The notes under the pieces: model-generated | What the model was told of the DNA's origin: nothing | Seen by the model: only the letters and a program-made list of their open reading frames with translations | Database searches by the model: none | DNA from: Secundilactobacillus oryzae JCM 18671 | GTDB lineage: Bacteria; Bacillota; Bacilli; Lactobacillales; Lactobacillaceae | Length of the DNA: 39,851 nt | Assembly (NCBI RefSeq): GCF_000740055.1 | Contig: NZ_BBJM01000021.1 | Coordinates: 1 to 39,851, forward strand | Direction: 5' to 3' | Program-made: the position numbers and the translations under genes | In this document: positions 21,637 to 30,159 of the stretch, piece after piece | Numbering within the stretch: the first letter of the stretch is position 1 | Layout of the letters: every line of letters begins with the position of its first letter

Positions 21637-22425
21637 CTAAATCAATGCGAAGAGATGCATCAATGGTAGCACAATAATCAAACTGTCAAAACGATCCAAA
21701 ATACCGCCATGACCTGGAAGAATCTTACCAGAATCCTTCACGCCATAGAAACGCTTCAAAGCGGATTCAATTAAATCACCAAATTGACCAGCAATGGATA
21801 AGATCAACGTGATTAAAATCATCAAGAAAATATTGTATTGGCCAACTGAGAAAATTGCAGCGTAAATGCTAACAATAATTACAGCTGCCACTGTTCCCCC
21901 AATAGAGCCTTCCCAAGTTTTGTTAGGGCTAATTGCTGGTGCTAACTTATGCTTACCAAGTTTACGGCCAATCATGTAGGCGCCACTATCGGTAATCCAC
22001 ACCGTGAACAAGGCATAGAAAAGCATTGCCAAGCTGGTATCACGAGCCGCAATAAAATAGTGGAACCCAGTACCAATGTAGAGTAATCCTAACGTAATGA
22101 CGGCTGCATCATCAAACGTGAATCGATTTTTAGACATGACCGTTCTCAGCAGCAACAGCAGAATCAATAAATAAACCAAGTAAGTGGCTGATAAATGTCC
22201 TGGTAAATTGCTAAACCAGCCATCTGGTGAAATAAGCAGTAAGACCGCCAATCCAGAAAAAATCGCTTCAGGTGAAACTAATAACTTCTTTTTCATAATT
22301 AGCACTTCAGATAATGCAACTGCACCTAAAACCAATGCGGCAATGTCTATCCAAATGCCACCAGCGATAATGATTGGGATGAAAATAATCAGCGCAATCA
22401 CTGCAGTAATGACTCGTTGTTTCAA
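21637..22425 (-). CDS. cdsA: Phosphatidate cytidylyltransferase (CDP-diglyceride synthase)
   Basis: A 262-residue integral membrane enzyme with about seven or eight hydrophobic segments. It makes CDP-diacylglycerol from phosphatidate and CTP, feeding phosphatidylglycerol and cardiolipin synthesis. The family signature near the C-terminus is present: GQFGDLIESALKRFYGVKDS followed by LPGHGGILDRFDSL. The start is TTG, with AGGGGG upstream. It follows uppS by 20 bases and is co-transcribed with it. Confidence 0.97.
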   Translation of the reverse strand: MKQRVITAVIALIIFIPIIIAGGIWIDIAALVLGAVALSEVLIMKKKLLVSPEAIFSGLAVLLLISPDGWFSNLPGHLSATYLVYLLILLLLLRTVMSKNRFTFDDAAVITLGLLYIGTGFHYFIAARDTSLAMLFYALFTVWITDSGAYMIGRKLGKHKLAPAISPNKTWEGSIGGTVAAVIIVSIYAAIFSVGQYNIFLMILITLILSIAGQFGDLIESALKRFYGVKDSGKILPGHGGILDRFDSLIIVLPLMHLFALI

Positions 22426-22445
22426 GGCGACAACCCCCTAATGAA

Positions 22446-23207
22446 CTATTTTTTATTAAGTCCACCATAGCGACGATGGCGACTTTGATAAATCTTGATG
22501 GTATCAATTAATGTTTGTTGACCAAAATCAGGCCAGTGATCTTGCACAAACACAAATTCGCTGTAAGCAATTTGCCAGAGCAAGAAGTTTGAAATCCGCT
22601 CTTCCCCTGATGTACGCACCAATAAATCTGGATTACTATATGGTGCCAATCCATGAGTCATCAAGTGCTGTTCAATCGTTTCCTGAGAAATGGCTTCTGG
22701 TGATAACTGTCCGGCTTGGACTTCCTTGGCAATCTGCTGAACCGCAGTTGTAATTTCTGCTTGGCTCCCATAATTTAACGCAAAGTTAAGCACCATCCCA
22801 GTGCAATCTTTAGTATCTTCAATGGCCTTATTAACCACGTCTCTGGTGGCATCTGGCAGTTCATCAATATAGCCCATCACATTCACGCGTACATTATTCT
22901 TAATGAGGTCAGGAATAAACGTATTAAAAAAAGTAACGGGTAGCTTCATGATGTAGTTCACTTCATCTTTTGGCCGCTTCCAATTTTCAGTCGAAAATGC
23001 ATAAAGCGTCAAAACTTTAACGCCCAAATCACTGGCTGCTTTGGTAATCTTTTTAACCGTATTCATACCCTGTTTATGCCCGGCAATTCGAGGAAGGTGC
23101 CGCTTTTGTGCCCACCGACCATTACCATCCATAATGATAGCGATATGCTCAGGAATGTTTGTCATATCAAGTTCTTCATCTAATTGTGTCTGATCTAATG
23201 AAACCAT
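22446..23207 (-). CDS. uppS: Undecaprenyl diphosphate synthase (cis-prenyltransferase)
   Basis: A 253-residue enzyme that condenses isopentenyl diphosphate units to make the C55 carrier lipid for cell-wall synthesis. The catalytic-site motif HIAIIMDGNGRWAQ is at about residue 20, FSTENWKRP follows, and LVRTSGEERISNFLLWQ lies near the C-terminus. The start is ATG after GGAGGG. A terminator-like hairpin ends only about 17 bases before this ATG, leaving no room for a promoter, so the gene depends on transcription passing that hairpin. The isoprenoid supply probably comes from the mevalonate pathway (mvaS is in this window). Confidence 0.98.
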   Translation of the reverse strand: MVSLDQTQLDEELDMTNIPEHIAIIMDGNGRWAQKRHLPRIAGHKQGMNTVKKITKAASDLGVKVLTLYAFSTENWKRPKDEVNYIMKLPVTFFNTFIPDLIKNNVRVNVMGYIDELPDATRDVVNKAIEDTKDCTGMVLNFALNYGSQAEITTAVQQIAKEVQAGQLSPEAISQETIEQHLMTHGLAPYSNPDLLVRTSGEERISNFLLWQIAYSEFVFVQDHWPDFGQQTLIDTIKIYQSRHRRYGGLNKK

Positions 23208-23224
23208 ATAGACCCTCCAAATTA

Positions 23225-23257
23225 AAAACGGGATTGGAATAAGTCCAGTCCCATTTT
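23225..23257 (-). terminator. Hairpin terminator or attenuator immediately upstream of uppS
   Basis: On the minus strand GGGACTGGA pairs with TCCAATCCC (one G-U or mismatch position) around a five-base loop and is followed by GTTTTT. It lies between the stop of the acidic hypothetical protein and the uppS ribosome binding site. Confidence 0.75.
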
Positions 23258-23267
23258 TTGACTTTTC

Positions 23268-23693
23268 TTACTGAATCAAGCGCCATTCACCACGATTTGC
23301 GTCTACTAGTGTGTTGAAATACTGTAACACACGATTGGCATCCTCGGGGCTCTGTGCACCTAGCATGTTTAATCCGGTACCAGTTGGAATTGCTTCTGAA
23401 AAATCGGTAATCTCATTTTCATTCTCGATGGTTGCTTGAGAAAAGGCCACAATCCAGTCTTCACCAATCAACTGAGTAATCAAGAAAAACAAGTTGAAGT
23501 TCTCGTTAATGTACACGGGTTGGGTATATACCCCATCTTGGATGGCGTGTAGCTCATTACCGTTATAGTTTAAAACTTGAAGATTCTCTGCATTGACACC
23601 CTCGTTAAGACGAAAAACCATCTTTTCAAATTCTGGTGTCCCAGGGGTAATTTCTTGGTCCATTTCTTCATTGTTCTCGTTATTTTCGGACAT
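23268..23693 (-). CDS. Acidic hypothetical protein between frr and uppS
   Basis: A 141-residue protein I do not recognise. The first 20 residues are very acidic and Asn/Glu-rich (MSENNENNEEMDQEI), and the protein overall is acidic. No signal peptide, membrane helix, cysteine or nucleotide-binding motif is visible. The body alternates hydrophobic strands (FFLITQLIGEDWIVAFSQA) with polar turns and looks globular and cytosolic. The start is ATG after AGGAGG, a strong binding site, and codon use resembles the neighbours, so it is likely a real gene. It lies downstream of pyrH-frr and is followed by a hairpin before uppS. Function unknown; the position suggests co-expression with ribosome recycling. 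Confidence 0.85.
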   Translation of the reverse strand: MSENNENNEEMDQEITPGTPEFEKMVFRLNEGVNAENLQVLNYNGNELHAIQDGVYTQPVYINENFNLFFLITQLIGEDWIVAFSQATIENENEITDFSEAIPTGTGLNMLGAQSPEDANRVLQYFNTLVDANRGEWRLIQ

Positions 23694-23717
23694 GCACTAT
23701 TCCTCCTGATTCGTAGA

Positions 23718-24275
23718 TTAGCCGTTCATAATTTCTTTTTCTTTATCATCAGCAATCTTGTCCATATTTTTAGCCGAGTCATCGGTAATTTTTTGGACTT
23801 GCTTTTCAAGATCGTGGAGGTCATCATCAGTAATCTCACTATTCTTGTGAGATTTCTTTAATTTGTCCATGGCATCGCGACGCACGTTACGTAAGGCAAC
23901 TTTACCTTGTTCAGTCGTAGCCTTAACTTGTTTAGCTAATTCTTTCCGTCGCTCCTCAGTCAATTGAGGAATGACGAGTCGAATCGTATCACCATCATTG
24001 GCTGGGTTAATCCCAAGATCGGATTCCAAAATTCCTTTTTCGATATCTTCAAGAGCCGATTTGTCAAATGGTGAGACCATAATAACTCGTGGTTCTGGAA
24101 TTGTGATAGAAGCAACTTGATTGATTGGTGTTGGCGCACCATAGTAGCTCACCATAACACGATTCAATAAACTTGCATTCGCGCGGCCGGCACGAATGGT
24201 TCCAAGTTCACGCGATAAGGCTTGCTCTGCTTTTTTCATTTTATCTTTTGCTTCGTCTAAAACGGCGTTTGCCAT
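23718..24275 (-). CDS. frr: Ribosome recycling factor
   Basis: A 185-residue protein of exact RRF length. It splits post-termination ribosomes together with EF-G. The three-helix-bundle segment [19 protein letters not shown] and the later [14 protein letters not shown] are conserved hallmarks. The start is ATG one base after the pyrH stop, and its ribosome binding site (AAGGGGG) lies inside the last codons of pyrH, so translation is coupled. Confidence 0.98.
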   Translation of the reverse strand: MANAVLDEAKDKMKKAEQALSRELGTIRAGRANASLLNRVMVSYYGAPTPINQVASITIPEPRVIMVSPFDKSALEDIEKGILESDLGINPANDGDTIRLVIPQLTEERRKELAKQVKATTEQGKVALRNVRRDAMDKLKKSHKNSEITDDDLHDLEKQVQKITDDSAKNMDKIADDKEKEIMNG

Positions 24276-24276
24276 G

Positions 24277-24999
24277 CTATTTCCCCCTTACTGTTGTTCC
24301 AATATTGTCGCCTTCAACGACCTTCTTGATATTACCTGGTTGATTTAAGTTGAACACAACCAACGGAATATCGTTGTCCATCGACAATGTACTTGCTGTC
24401 GAATCCATAACCTTTAGTCCATTGTTAATGATATCCATTTGAGTCAAAGAATCAAACTTTTTGGCGTTCGGATCTAACTTAGGATCAGCAGAATAAATAC
24501 CATCGACCCCATTCTTAGCCATCAAAATAGCATCTGCATTGATTTCCGCTGCGCGTAAAGCTGCAGTCGTATCAGTGGAGAAGTATGGGCTACCTGTACC
24601 ACCGGCGAAAATGACAACCCGTTCCTTTTCCAGGTGACGAATTGCCTTTCTTCTAATGTATGGTTCAGCAATTGCTCGCATTTCGATTGAGGTTTGAACC
24701 CGAGTAGGCACACCTAAAGATTCTAAGTTGTCTTGTAAGGCTAATGCGTTCATGATGGTTGCTAACATGCCAATATAATCGGCTTGTGAGCGTTCCATCC
24801 CCATTTGGGCACCTGATTCACCGCGCCACATATTACCACCACCAACAACAATGGCAATTTGTAATCCTAATTTGTAAACGTCTCTAATTTCTTGAGCAAC
24901 TTCTTTGATGACTGGTGGGTGAATACCAAAGCCTTGGTCACCAGCTAAGGCCTCTCCACTAAGTTTAAGTACTATCCGTTTGTATTTAAGATCCGACAT
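24277..24999 (-). CDS. pyrH: UMP kinase
   Basis: A 240-residue bacterial UMP kinase of the amino-acid kinase fold, which phosphorylates UMP to UDP with ATP. Conserved segments are [14 protein letters not shown] at the N-terminus, [10 protein letters not shown] for phosphate binding, [16 protein letters not shown] and the uridine/ATP region [16 protein letters not shown]. The start is ATG after AGGAGG. It is the first gene of pyrH-frr, with its own promoter just downstream of the tsf terminator. Confidence 0.98.
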   Translation of the reverse strand: MSDLKYKRIVLKLSGEALAGDQGFGIHPPVIKEVAQEIRDVYKLGLQIAIVVGGGNMWRGESGAQMGMERSQADYIGMLATIMNALALQDNLESLGVPTRVQTSIEMRAIAEPYIRRKAIRHLEKERVVIFAGGTGSPYFSTDTTAALRAAEINADAILMAKNGVDGIYSADPKLDPNAKKFDSLTQMDIINNGLKVMDSTASTLSMDNDIPLVVFNLNQPGNIKKVVEGDNIGTTVRGK

Positions 25000-25027
25000 C
25001 GTGATCCTCCTATCGATTTCTTAGTCA

Positions 25028-25054
25028 ATTCTATCATAATCAGCTTTAGGTAAA
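25028..25054 (-). promoter_or_regulatory. Probable promoter of pyrH-frr
   Basis: On the minus strand TAGAAT (25028-25033) is preceded by TGA, an extended -10. TTTACC (25049-25054) lies 15 bases upstream as a weak -35. The region also holds a GTAAAC/GTTTAC inverted repeat with 16 bases between the arms. Confidence 0.45.
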
Positions 25055-25089
25055 CAGTGTTGACGTGATTAGTTTACCGAATTTTACTC

Positions 25090-25118
25090 AAAAAAAAGAT
25101 GTACACCACGTGCACATC
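25090..25118 (-). terminator. Terminator of rpsB-tsf
   Basis: On the minus strand GATGTGCAC pairs with GTGTACATC around GTG and is followed by a run of eight T. It lies 17 bases after the tsf stop. Confidence 0.9.
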
Positions 25119-25134
25119 TCATGTGATTCAAAAA

Positions 25135-26010
25135 TTAACCGTTGATTTGGCTGTTAACTTCATCTTCAAAGTTAACTTCCTTCTTTTCAATACCTTCACC
25201 AACTTCAAAACGAACGAATGACTTCAACTTGCCACCCTTTGAAGCAACGTATTGGTTAACAGTTTGATCTGAATCCATAACGAATTCTTGGTCTGCCAAA
25301 CTGATTTCTGAAAGGAACTTGCGAAGACGACCATCGACCATCTTTTCGACGATGTTTTCTGGCTTACCTTCGTTCAAGGCTTCCTTCTTAAGAACTTCGC
25401 GTTCGTGATCTAAACGTTCTGATGGAATGTCATCACGAGAAACGAATTCTGGGTTAACGGCAGCAACGTGCATTGCAACGTTCTTAGCGACTTCTTCATC
25501 TGCACCTTCAAGTGTTACCAAGGCAGCGATTTGGCCACCATTGTGAAGGTATGCGCCGAAGACTTCGCCATCACTCTTTTCAACAACTTCAAAACGACGA
25601 AGCGTCACTTTTTCACTTGTTACTTGAGTTGTTTCAACGATAGCTTCTTTGACAGTACCGTTGTTAGTCTTAAGCTCGAGTGCAGCATCAACATCAGCTG
25701 GCTTTTCAGCAGCGATTGCTGCGGCAATTTCGTCAACTAAGTTCTTGAAAGTGTCGTTAGTTGCAACGAAGTCAGTTTCTGAGTTCACTTCAACAACAGC
25801 AGCAGTGTTATCCTTAACGGCGATTTGTGCCAAACCGTTGGCAGCAACGTTACCGCTCTTCTTTTCAGCCTTAGCAATACCCTTTTCACGTAAAAAGTCG
25901 ATAGCCTTTTGAATGTCACCGTCGGTTGCAACGAGGGCCTTCTTAGCGTCCATCATACCAACGCTGGTTTGGTCACGTAATTCTTTAACTTGCTTTGCAG
26001 TAATAGCCAT
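25135..26010 (-). CDS. tsf: Elongation factor Ts
   Basis: A 291-residue nucleotide exchange factor for EF-Tu. The N-terminal UBA-like domain and the EF-Tu contact motif [16 protein letters not shown] are at residues 10-25. The core domain has [15 protein letters not shown], and [17 protein letters not shown] follows. Length is normal. The start is ATG after AAAGGAGAC. It lies downstream of rpsB, separated by a hairpin that probably lowers tsf expression relative to rpsB. Confidence 0.98.
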   Translation of the reverse strand: MAITAKQVKELRDQTSVGMMDAKKALVATDGDIQKAIDFLREKGIAKAEKKSGNVAANGLAQIAVKDNTAAVVEVNSETDFVATNDTFKNLVDEIAAAIAAEKPADVDAALELKTNNGTVKEAIVETTQVTSEKVTLRRFEVVEKSDGEVFGAYLHNGGQIAALVTLEGADEEVAKNVAMHVAAVNPEFVSRDDIPSERLDHEREVLKKEALNEGKPENIVEKMVDGRLRKFLSEISLADQEFVMDSDQTVNQYVASKGGKLKSFVRFEVGEGIEKKEVNFEDEVNSQING

Positions 26011-26035
26011 AATGTATGGTCTCCTTTGAATTCAA

Positions 26036-26090
26036 AATAAAAAGCTGGTTTAAAACTCAGGCCTATGAGGTCCCAAAATTTTAAACCAGC
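26036..26090 (-). terminator. Long hairpin with T-run between rpsB and tsf
   Basis: On the minus strand GCTGGTTTAAAA (26079-26090 on plus) pairs perfectly with TTTTAAACCAGC (26044-26055), with 23 bases between the arms that contain a small inner CTCA/TGAG stem. TTTTTATTTT follows. It has the form of an intrinsic terminator inside the rpsB-tsf unit. Confidence 0.75.
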
Positions 26091-26126
26091 CTAAGCGATT
26101 TTTAAAATTGTAAAAAACTAAGTTTC

Positions 26127-26888
26127 TTACTCAGCGTCAGCAGTTGCTTCAGTTGAGTCAGTGTCAGTTCCTTCGTTTTGCTTAGCTTCAGCAGCTTCGC
26201 CTTCTTCACCTTGGTTACCTTCAACTATAGCATCTGCCATCTTTGCAGTAATCAAACGAACGGCACGAATAGCATCGTCGTTGGATGGGATAACAACATC
26301 GATTTGATCTGGGTCGGTGTTCGTATCAACCATGGCAACAATCGGAATGTTAAGCTTTTGAGCTTCCTTAACAGCGATTTGTTCCTTACGAGGGTCAACG
26401 ATGAACATTACGTCTGGAACCTTAGGCATATCTTCGATACCACCAAGGAAACGTTCAAGCTTGTCAGCTTGCTTGTTCAAAAGTGCAACTTCCTTCTTAG
26501 GAAGACGATCGAATGTACCATCAGTAGCCATCTTCTTAAGTTCCTTAAGACGCTTGATACGAGTTTGAATCGTATCCCAGTTAGTCAATGTTCCACCTAA
26601 CCAACGGTGGTTAACGTAGAATTGACCGGCACGAACTGCTTCTTCAGCAATGGCATCTTGAGCTTGCTTCTTTGTACCAACGAAAAGTACAACGGCACCC
26701 TTTGATGCTTCGTCCTTCATAAAGTTGTAAGCTGAGTCAATCAACTTAACCGTCTTTTGTAAATCAATAATGTAAATACCGTTACGTTCCGTAAAGATGT
26801 ATTGTTTCATCTTTGGGTTCCAACGACGTGTTTGGTGACCGAAGTGGACACCAGCTTCAAGCAATTGTTTCATAGAAATGACAGCCAT
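26127..26888 (-). CDS. rpsB: 30S ribosomal protein S2
   Basis: A 253-residue S2 starting [26 protein letters not shown], with the conserved [12 protein letters not shown] and [19 protein letters not shown] segments. The last 25 residues are an acidic Glu/Ala/Asp/Thr-rich tail, common in lactobacilli. It binds the 30S subunit near the anti-SD region and anchors S1. The start is ATG after GGAGG. It has a strong promoter and a 115-base structured leader. Confidence 0.98.
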   Translation of the reverse strand: MAVISMKQLLEAGVHFGHQTRRWNPKMKQYIFTERNGIYIIDLQKTVKLIDSAYNFMKDEASKGAVVLFVGTKKQAQDAIAEEAVRAGQFYVNHRWLGGTLTNWDTIQTRIKRLKELKKMATDGTFDRLPKKEVALLNKQADKLERFLGGIEDMPKVPDVMFIVDPRKEQIAVKEAQKLNIPIVAMVDTNTDPDQIDVVIPSNDDAIRAVRLITAKMADAIVEGNQGEEGEAAEAKQNEGTDTDSTEATADAE

Positions 26889-27004
26889 AATAAGCCTCCG
26901 TAAAATAGTTTTTTCCTCCCCTAAGCTCAGCTTCCAAAATCACCCAACTAGTTGAGCACCGATTCTGGAATCACTTAAGGTGTGAATTGATGTTTTTAAC
27001 ACCG
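26889..27004 (-). promoter_or_regulatory. Structured 5' leader of rpsB
   Basis: Between the predicted transcription start near 27004 and the rpsB ATG the RNA can form several stems. The main one is TTCCAGAATC with GATTTTGGAA (plus 26961-26970 with 26932-26941), ten pairs including one G-U, topped by an inner stem around AACTAGTT. A GGTGT/ACACC stem lies 5' and a small AAGCT/AGCTT stem lies just before the GGGGAGG stretch. No T-run follows the main stem, so it is not a plain terminator. Confidence 0.55.
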
Positions 27005-27010
27005 AGAAAT

Positions 27011-27039
27011 ATTATAACTAAATTACTGAGCTTTAGCAA
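27011..27039 (-). promoter_or_regulatory. Sigma-A promoter of rpsB-tsf
   Basis: On the minus strand the -10 is a perfect TATAAT (27011-27016), the spacer is 17 bases and the -35 is TTGCTA (27034-27039). Confidence 0.8.
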
Positions 27040-27075
27040 CTAATTCTTTTGAAAACCTATTGAATTGAAAACCGC

Positions 27076-27108
27076 TTGACAAAACTTGCAATGTATTACA
27101 ATTATGTT
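27076..27108 (+). promoter_or_regulatory. Probable promoter of the HAD hydrolase gene
   Basis: A perfect TTGACA -35 lies at 27076-27081. The best -10 is unclear: TACAAT (27097-27102) is at a short 15-base spacing and TATGTT (27103-27108) is at 21 bases. It is divergent from the rpsB promoter. Confidence 0.45.
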
Positions 27109-27142
27109 ACACTGTTTCTTATCTTGAATGGAGGCAGTACAC

Positions 27143-27859
27143 ATGATTAAAGCTATCGTCTTTGATGTAGATGATACTTTGTATGATCAAGCTCATCCCT
27201 TTGAACAAGCAATCGATTCTGTGCTCAAGCCAGAAGATCATCGACTACTTAGTTTACGAGAAGTGTTTAACCAATTCCATAGTGAAGCCAACATCCTACC
27301 ATTGGATCAAAAAAAGCTTTCAATTGAGCAATTTTTAACCACCAAGCTTAATGAAACGTTGGCTAGCCTTGGACTACCCATATTCACTCCGAGTGAACTA
27401 GACGAGTTTTGGACTCATTACACAAATAAACTTTCCGAGATTCATCTTTTTCCGAAGTTTACACAATTATTTGACGAATTAAGTGAATTTTTTAAACTGG
27501 GAATTATCACCAACGGTTCTGTGGACCGGCAAATGGCTAAGATGACCCAGCTACGTCTCTTTAATTGGGTTAACCGCGAGAACGTTCTGATTTCGGAAGA
27601 AGTTGGTCTCGAAAAGCCGGACCCTCGGATTTTTACGGCGATGAGCCGAAAACTTGAGGTCAGTCCTAGCGAAGTCGCATATGTCGGTAACCGTTATGAT
27701 TTAGACGTTCGTGGTGCCAAAAAAGCTGGTTGGCATGCCTTTTGGTTCAATCATCGCGAACTTGAGGAATCGAACGGCGATATCGTTGCAGACCAAACGG
27801 TTTCGTCGCCAGAGGAATTAATTGAATTACTCGAAGCAGTTGCAAAAATAAGTGAATAA
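27143..27859 (+). CDS. HAD superfamily hydrolase (subfamily IA)
   Basis: A 238-residue phosphatase-type protein. All four HAD motifs are present: FDVDDTLYD (nucleophile Asp8 and acid Asp10), ITNGS (motif II), the lysine in GLEKPDP (motif III) and GNRYDLDVRGA (motif IV). The helical cap between motifs I and II places it with the YjjG/nucleotidase-like members; the substrate cannot be read from sequence. I start at the ATG at 27143 because GGAGG lies eight bases before it. The upstream in-frame ATG at 27128 overlaps that binding site. It is a single-gene unit with its own promoter and terminator. Confidence 0.93.
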   Translation: MIKAIVFDVDDTLYDQAHPFEQAIDSVLKPEDHRLLSLREVFNQFHSEANILPLDQKKLSIEQFLTTKLNETLASLGLPIFTPSELDEFWTHYTNKLSEIHLFPKFTQLFDELSEFFKLGIITNGSVDRQMAKMTQLRLFNWVNRENVLISEEVGLEKPDPRIFTAMSRKLEVSPSEVAYVGNRYDLDVRGAKKAGWHAFWFNHRELEESNGDIVADQTVSSPEELIELLEAVAKISE

Positions 27860-27874
27860 TCAGTAATTCTTGAA

Positions 27875-27908
27875 GATAACTCGTCAACATGCGTGTTATC
27901 TTTTTTTG
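27875..27908 (+). terminator. Terminator of the HAD hydrolase gene
   Basis: GATAAC with GTTATC, extended by a CG/CG pair past one mismatch, followed by TTTTTTT. It lies 15 bases after the stop codon. Confidence 0.85.
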
Positions 27909-27911
27909 TAA

Positions 27912-27938
27912 CAAAAAAGAGTACGATTACTCGTACCC
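27912..27938 (-). terminator. Terminator of ldhD
   Basis: On the minus strand GTACGA pairs with TCGTAC around a four-base loop and runs into TCTTTTTT. It is back to back with the convergent HAD gene terminator. Confidence 0.85.
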
Positions 27939-27955
27939 CTTCTTGACTTTAATCA

Positions 27956-28951
27956 TTACATTTCAACAATATCGTCAGCCGTTCCTGTTTCGATAAGTTG
28001 TTTGTTGTTGTTAAGTGCAAATTGAACCATGTTCTTAACTGCTGTCTTGGTGTAGAAAGCAATATGTGGCGTTACAAGAACGTTGTCACGTGCCATCAGA
28101 TTCTTCAAACGTTCGTCTGGGATAGCATCAAAGCTACCAAAGTCAGTGTTGAAGATACCGACTTCATTTTCATAAACATCCAATGCAGCACCGGCCACCT
28201 TGCCGCTGTCGAGCGCACGGATTAAGGCGTCCGTATCAATGATGGCACCACGGGCTGGGTTTAAAATCCAAACGCCGTCCTTCATCTTGGCAAAGGTTTC
28301 ATCATTCAGCATATGTTCATTTTCTTTAGTGGCTGGTGCATGGAGTGAAATCACGTCTGCTTGGGCGTATAACTCATCCATCGAATCAACGTAAATACCC
28401 TTTGCTTCAAGTTCAGGGTTACGGTAAACATCGTAAGCAATGACCTTAGCACCAAAGCCTTCGTAGATTCGCATTGCGGCACGACCGATGCGGCCTGTTG
28501 CCACAACACCGACCGTCATGTGACCTAACTCATCGGCAATATCTGGTGCCCATTGAAGGTTACCGGCCGCTTGTTTCTTGTCAAAGACTGGTGTGCGCCG
28601 CAGTAATCTCATCAACTGGGTAATTGTTAATTCAGCAATAGCAGCTGGTGAGTACGCCGGCACATTAGTCACTTTAATGTCATTTCGTTTAATCGCATCA
28701 GCATCAATATTATCTACACCAACGTTTCGAAGTGATAATGACTTGATCCCAAAACTTGCTAATTTATCTAGTACTTCTGCAGTATATGGCTTTTGTTGGT
28801 AAACAACCGCTCCATCGTATCCATCAGCTAAATCAACTGACTTTTCGTCGAGCAACTCAGAAACAGCCTTTACTTCAATATTTTGGTCCTTTGACCATTG
28901 ATCTAAATAGGGTTTTTCATCGTCACGAATACCATAAGCAATAATTTTCAA
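27956..28951 (-). CDS. ldhD: D-lactate dehydrogenase
   Basis: A 331-residue NAD-dependent dehydrogenase of the D-2-hydroxyacid family, reducing pyruvate to D-lactate and regenerating NAD in fermentation. The Rossmann motif is VGVVATGRIGRAA (about residues 147-159). The catalytic Arg234 (NPARGAI), Glu263 (DVYENEVG) and His296 (VTPHIAFYT) fall almost exactly at the positions known for lactobacillus D-LDH, and the FYT context is typical of D-LDH. A D-2-hydroxyisocaproate dehydrogenase is a less likely alternative. The start is TTG after AGGAGG. It is monocistronic, with its own promoter and terminator. Confidence 0.93.
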   Translation of the reverse strand: MKIIAYGIRDDEKPYLDQWSKDQNIEVKAVSELLDEKSVDLADGYDGAVVYQQKPYTAEVLDKLASFGIKSLSLRNVGVDNIDADAIKRNDIKVTNVPAYSPAAIAELTITQLMRLLRRTPVFDKKQAAGNLQWAPDIADELGHMTVGVVATGRIGRAAMRIYEGFGAKVIAYDVYRNPELEAKGIYVDSMDELYAQADVISLHAPATKENEHMLNDETFAKMKDGVWILNPARGAIIDTDALIRALDSGKVAGAALDVYENEVGIFNTDFGSFDAIPDERLKNLMARDNVLVTPHIAFYTKTAVKNMVQFALNNNKQLIETGTADDIVEM

Positions 28952-29014
28952 CTTAAATTCCTCCTAGAAAATAATTTCCAAGAATGACGTGAATCCAATC
29001 TTAGAAGACACTTA

Positions 29015-29043
29015 ATTTTACACCTTTGCTCAGTGGGATACAA
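29015..29043 (-). promoter_or_regulatory. Probable promoter of ldhD
   Basis: On the minus strand the -10 is TAAAAT (29015-29020), the spacer is 17 bases and the -35 is TTGTAT (29038-29043). The -35 lies next to the stop of the upstream GIY-YIG gene, giving a leader of about 57 bases. Confidence 0.6.
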
Positions 29044-29048
29044 ACCAT

Positions 29049-29327
29049 TCACAGTCGAATATTGTGGGCCGCCAAATAGGCTAATTTCTTCGCCCGTGGC
29101 TGATGCTTAAAAGCATACTCTGCTTTCAAAGCTGCTGATTTATCATCAAATTCTTCATAATAAATTAATTTAAGCGGATGGCGATACTTTGGTTTGGTAT
29201 ACTTGGCGCCCAGCCCCGCCTCATGCTGCTTTAAGCGGTGAAAGACATCTGTCGAAAAGCCACCATATAACGTATTATCTGCGCACAAGAGTACGTAAAA
29301 AAAATATTTCTTATCGGTTGATTCCAT
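29049..29327 (-). CDS. GIY-YIG nuclease-fold protein (UPF0213/YazA type)
   Basis: A 92-residue single-domain protein. The GIY-YIG core is visible as [17 protein letters not shown], followed by [15 protein letters not shown] and the conserved glutamate in [10 protein letters not shown]. The second motif reads YGG instead of YIG, which is common in this family. The role is not established. Its start overlaps the end of the methyltransferase gene by 17 bases, so the two are translationally coupled; the same yabB-yazA pairing is known in Bacillus. The start is ATG after AGAGGG. Confidence 0.93.
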   Translation of the reverse strand: MESTDKKYFFYVLLCADNTLYGGFSTDVFHRLKQHEAGLGAKYTKPKYRHPLKLIYYEEFDDKSAALKAEYAFKHQPRAKKLAYLAAHNIRL

Positions 29328-30069
29328 AAAGCATCCCTCTTACTTCATCCCCGTACTCGTTTTGATTGTTATACACAATCAACGGCTGCTGAATTCTAAC
29401 GCCATTTGGTTTGCCGTCCTTAATTGCTTCCACTAAAACCATGTTGGCTTCCGTATTTGGCTTGGGATAGACAAACTGGATTTTTTTTGGCGCTAATCGA
29501 TGAGCCTTCATCTCACTAAACAAATCATCTAGTCGGTCCGGTCGATAAACAAAGTAGGCCTTGGCGTTCATTTTTAACACATCGGCCGTTGCTTTCATAA
29601 CCCCCGATAACGTCGTCTTGAGTTCGTGGCGGGCGATGGCCAAATACTCGTTAGGATTTTTCTTGCTTAAAGCGTGATCCGAAAAGTAAGGCGGATTACA
29701 TGTCACAACATCAACTGAATCCTTTTCGATGACATCTGTTACGTTTGCTAAATCCATATTGTAAACTTTCATTTGTTCGGTCAACCCATTAAGTTTAATC
29801 GATCGATCGGCCATATCAGCCAATCGGGGTTGAATTTCTACTTCGCTAATTTCCCCCGCCGTTTCCGAAGAAAGAAATAGCCCTACTGCACCATTACCGG
29901 CACAAAGGTCGACAATTCTAGTTTGGCTTTTCTTGGGGACTTTGGCGAAATAAGCAAGTAGTACCGCATCCAGCGAAAAAGCAAAAACGGTATCACTTTG
30001 AATAATTTGAATATCTTTGCTGTATAGCTGATCAATGCGCTCCCCGTCGTTTAACCAGTTTTCGTTCAT
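29311..30069 (-). CDS. SAM-dependent tRNA/RNA N6-adenine methyltransferase (YabB/TrmN6 family)
   Basis: A 252-residue Rossmann-fold methyltransferase. The SAM motif is [16 protein letters not shown] at about residue 47, and the target-adenine motif is VVTCNPPYF at about residue 125, as in N6-adenine enzymes. Family members such as E. coli TrmN6 modify A37 of tRNA1-Val; the exact substrate here is inference. The start is ATG after AAAGGTGAA. It is followed by the GIY-YIG gene with a 17-base overlap. The rsmI gene that often follows this pair in Bacillus is not here. Confidence 0.9.
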   Translation of the reverse strand: MNENWLNDGERIDQLYSKDIQIIQSDTVFAFSLDAVLLAYFAKVPKKSQTRIVDLCAGNGAVGLFLSSETAGEISEVEIQPRLADMADRSIKLNGLTEQMKVYNMDLANVTDVIEKDSVDVVTCNPPYFSDHALSKKNPNEYLAIARHELKTTLSGVMKATADVLKMNAKAYFVYRPDRLDDLFSEMKAHRLAPKKIQFVYPKPNTEANMVLVEAIKDGKPNGVRIQQPLIVYNNQNEYGDEVRGMLYGINR

Positions 30070-30159
30070 TTTTCATTCACCTTTTCATAATAGACTTGCA
30101 CATGCCCAGATTTTTTTGCATACTGGGTAAATGAAACCACCTCGAGGGGGAGATTCATT

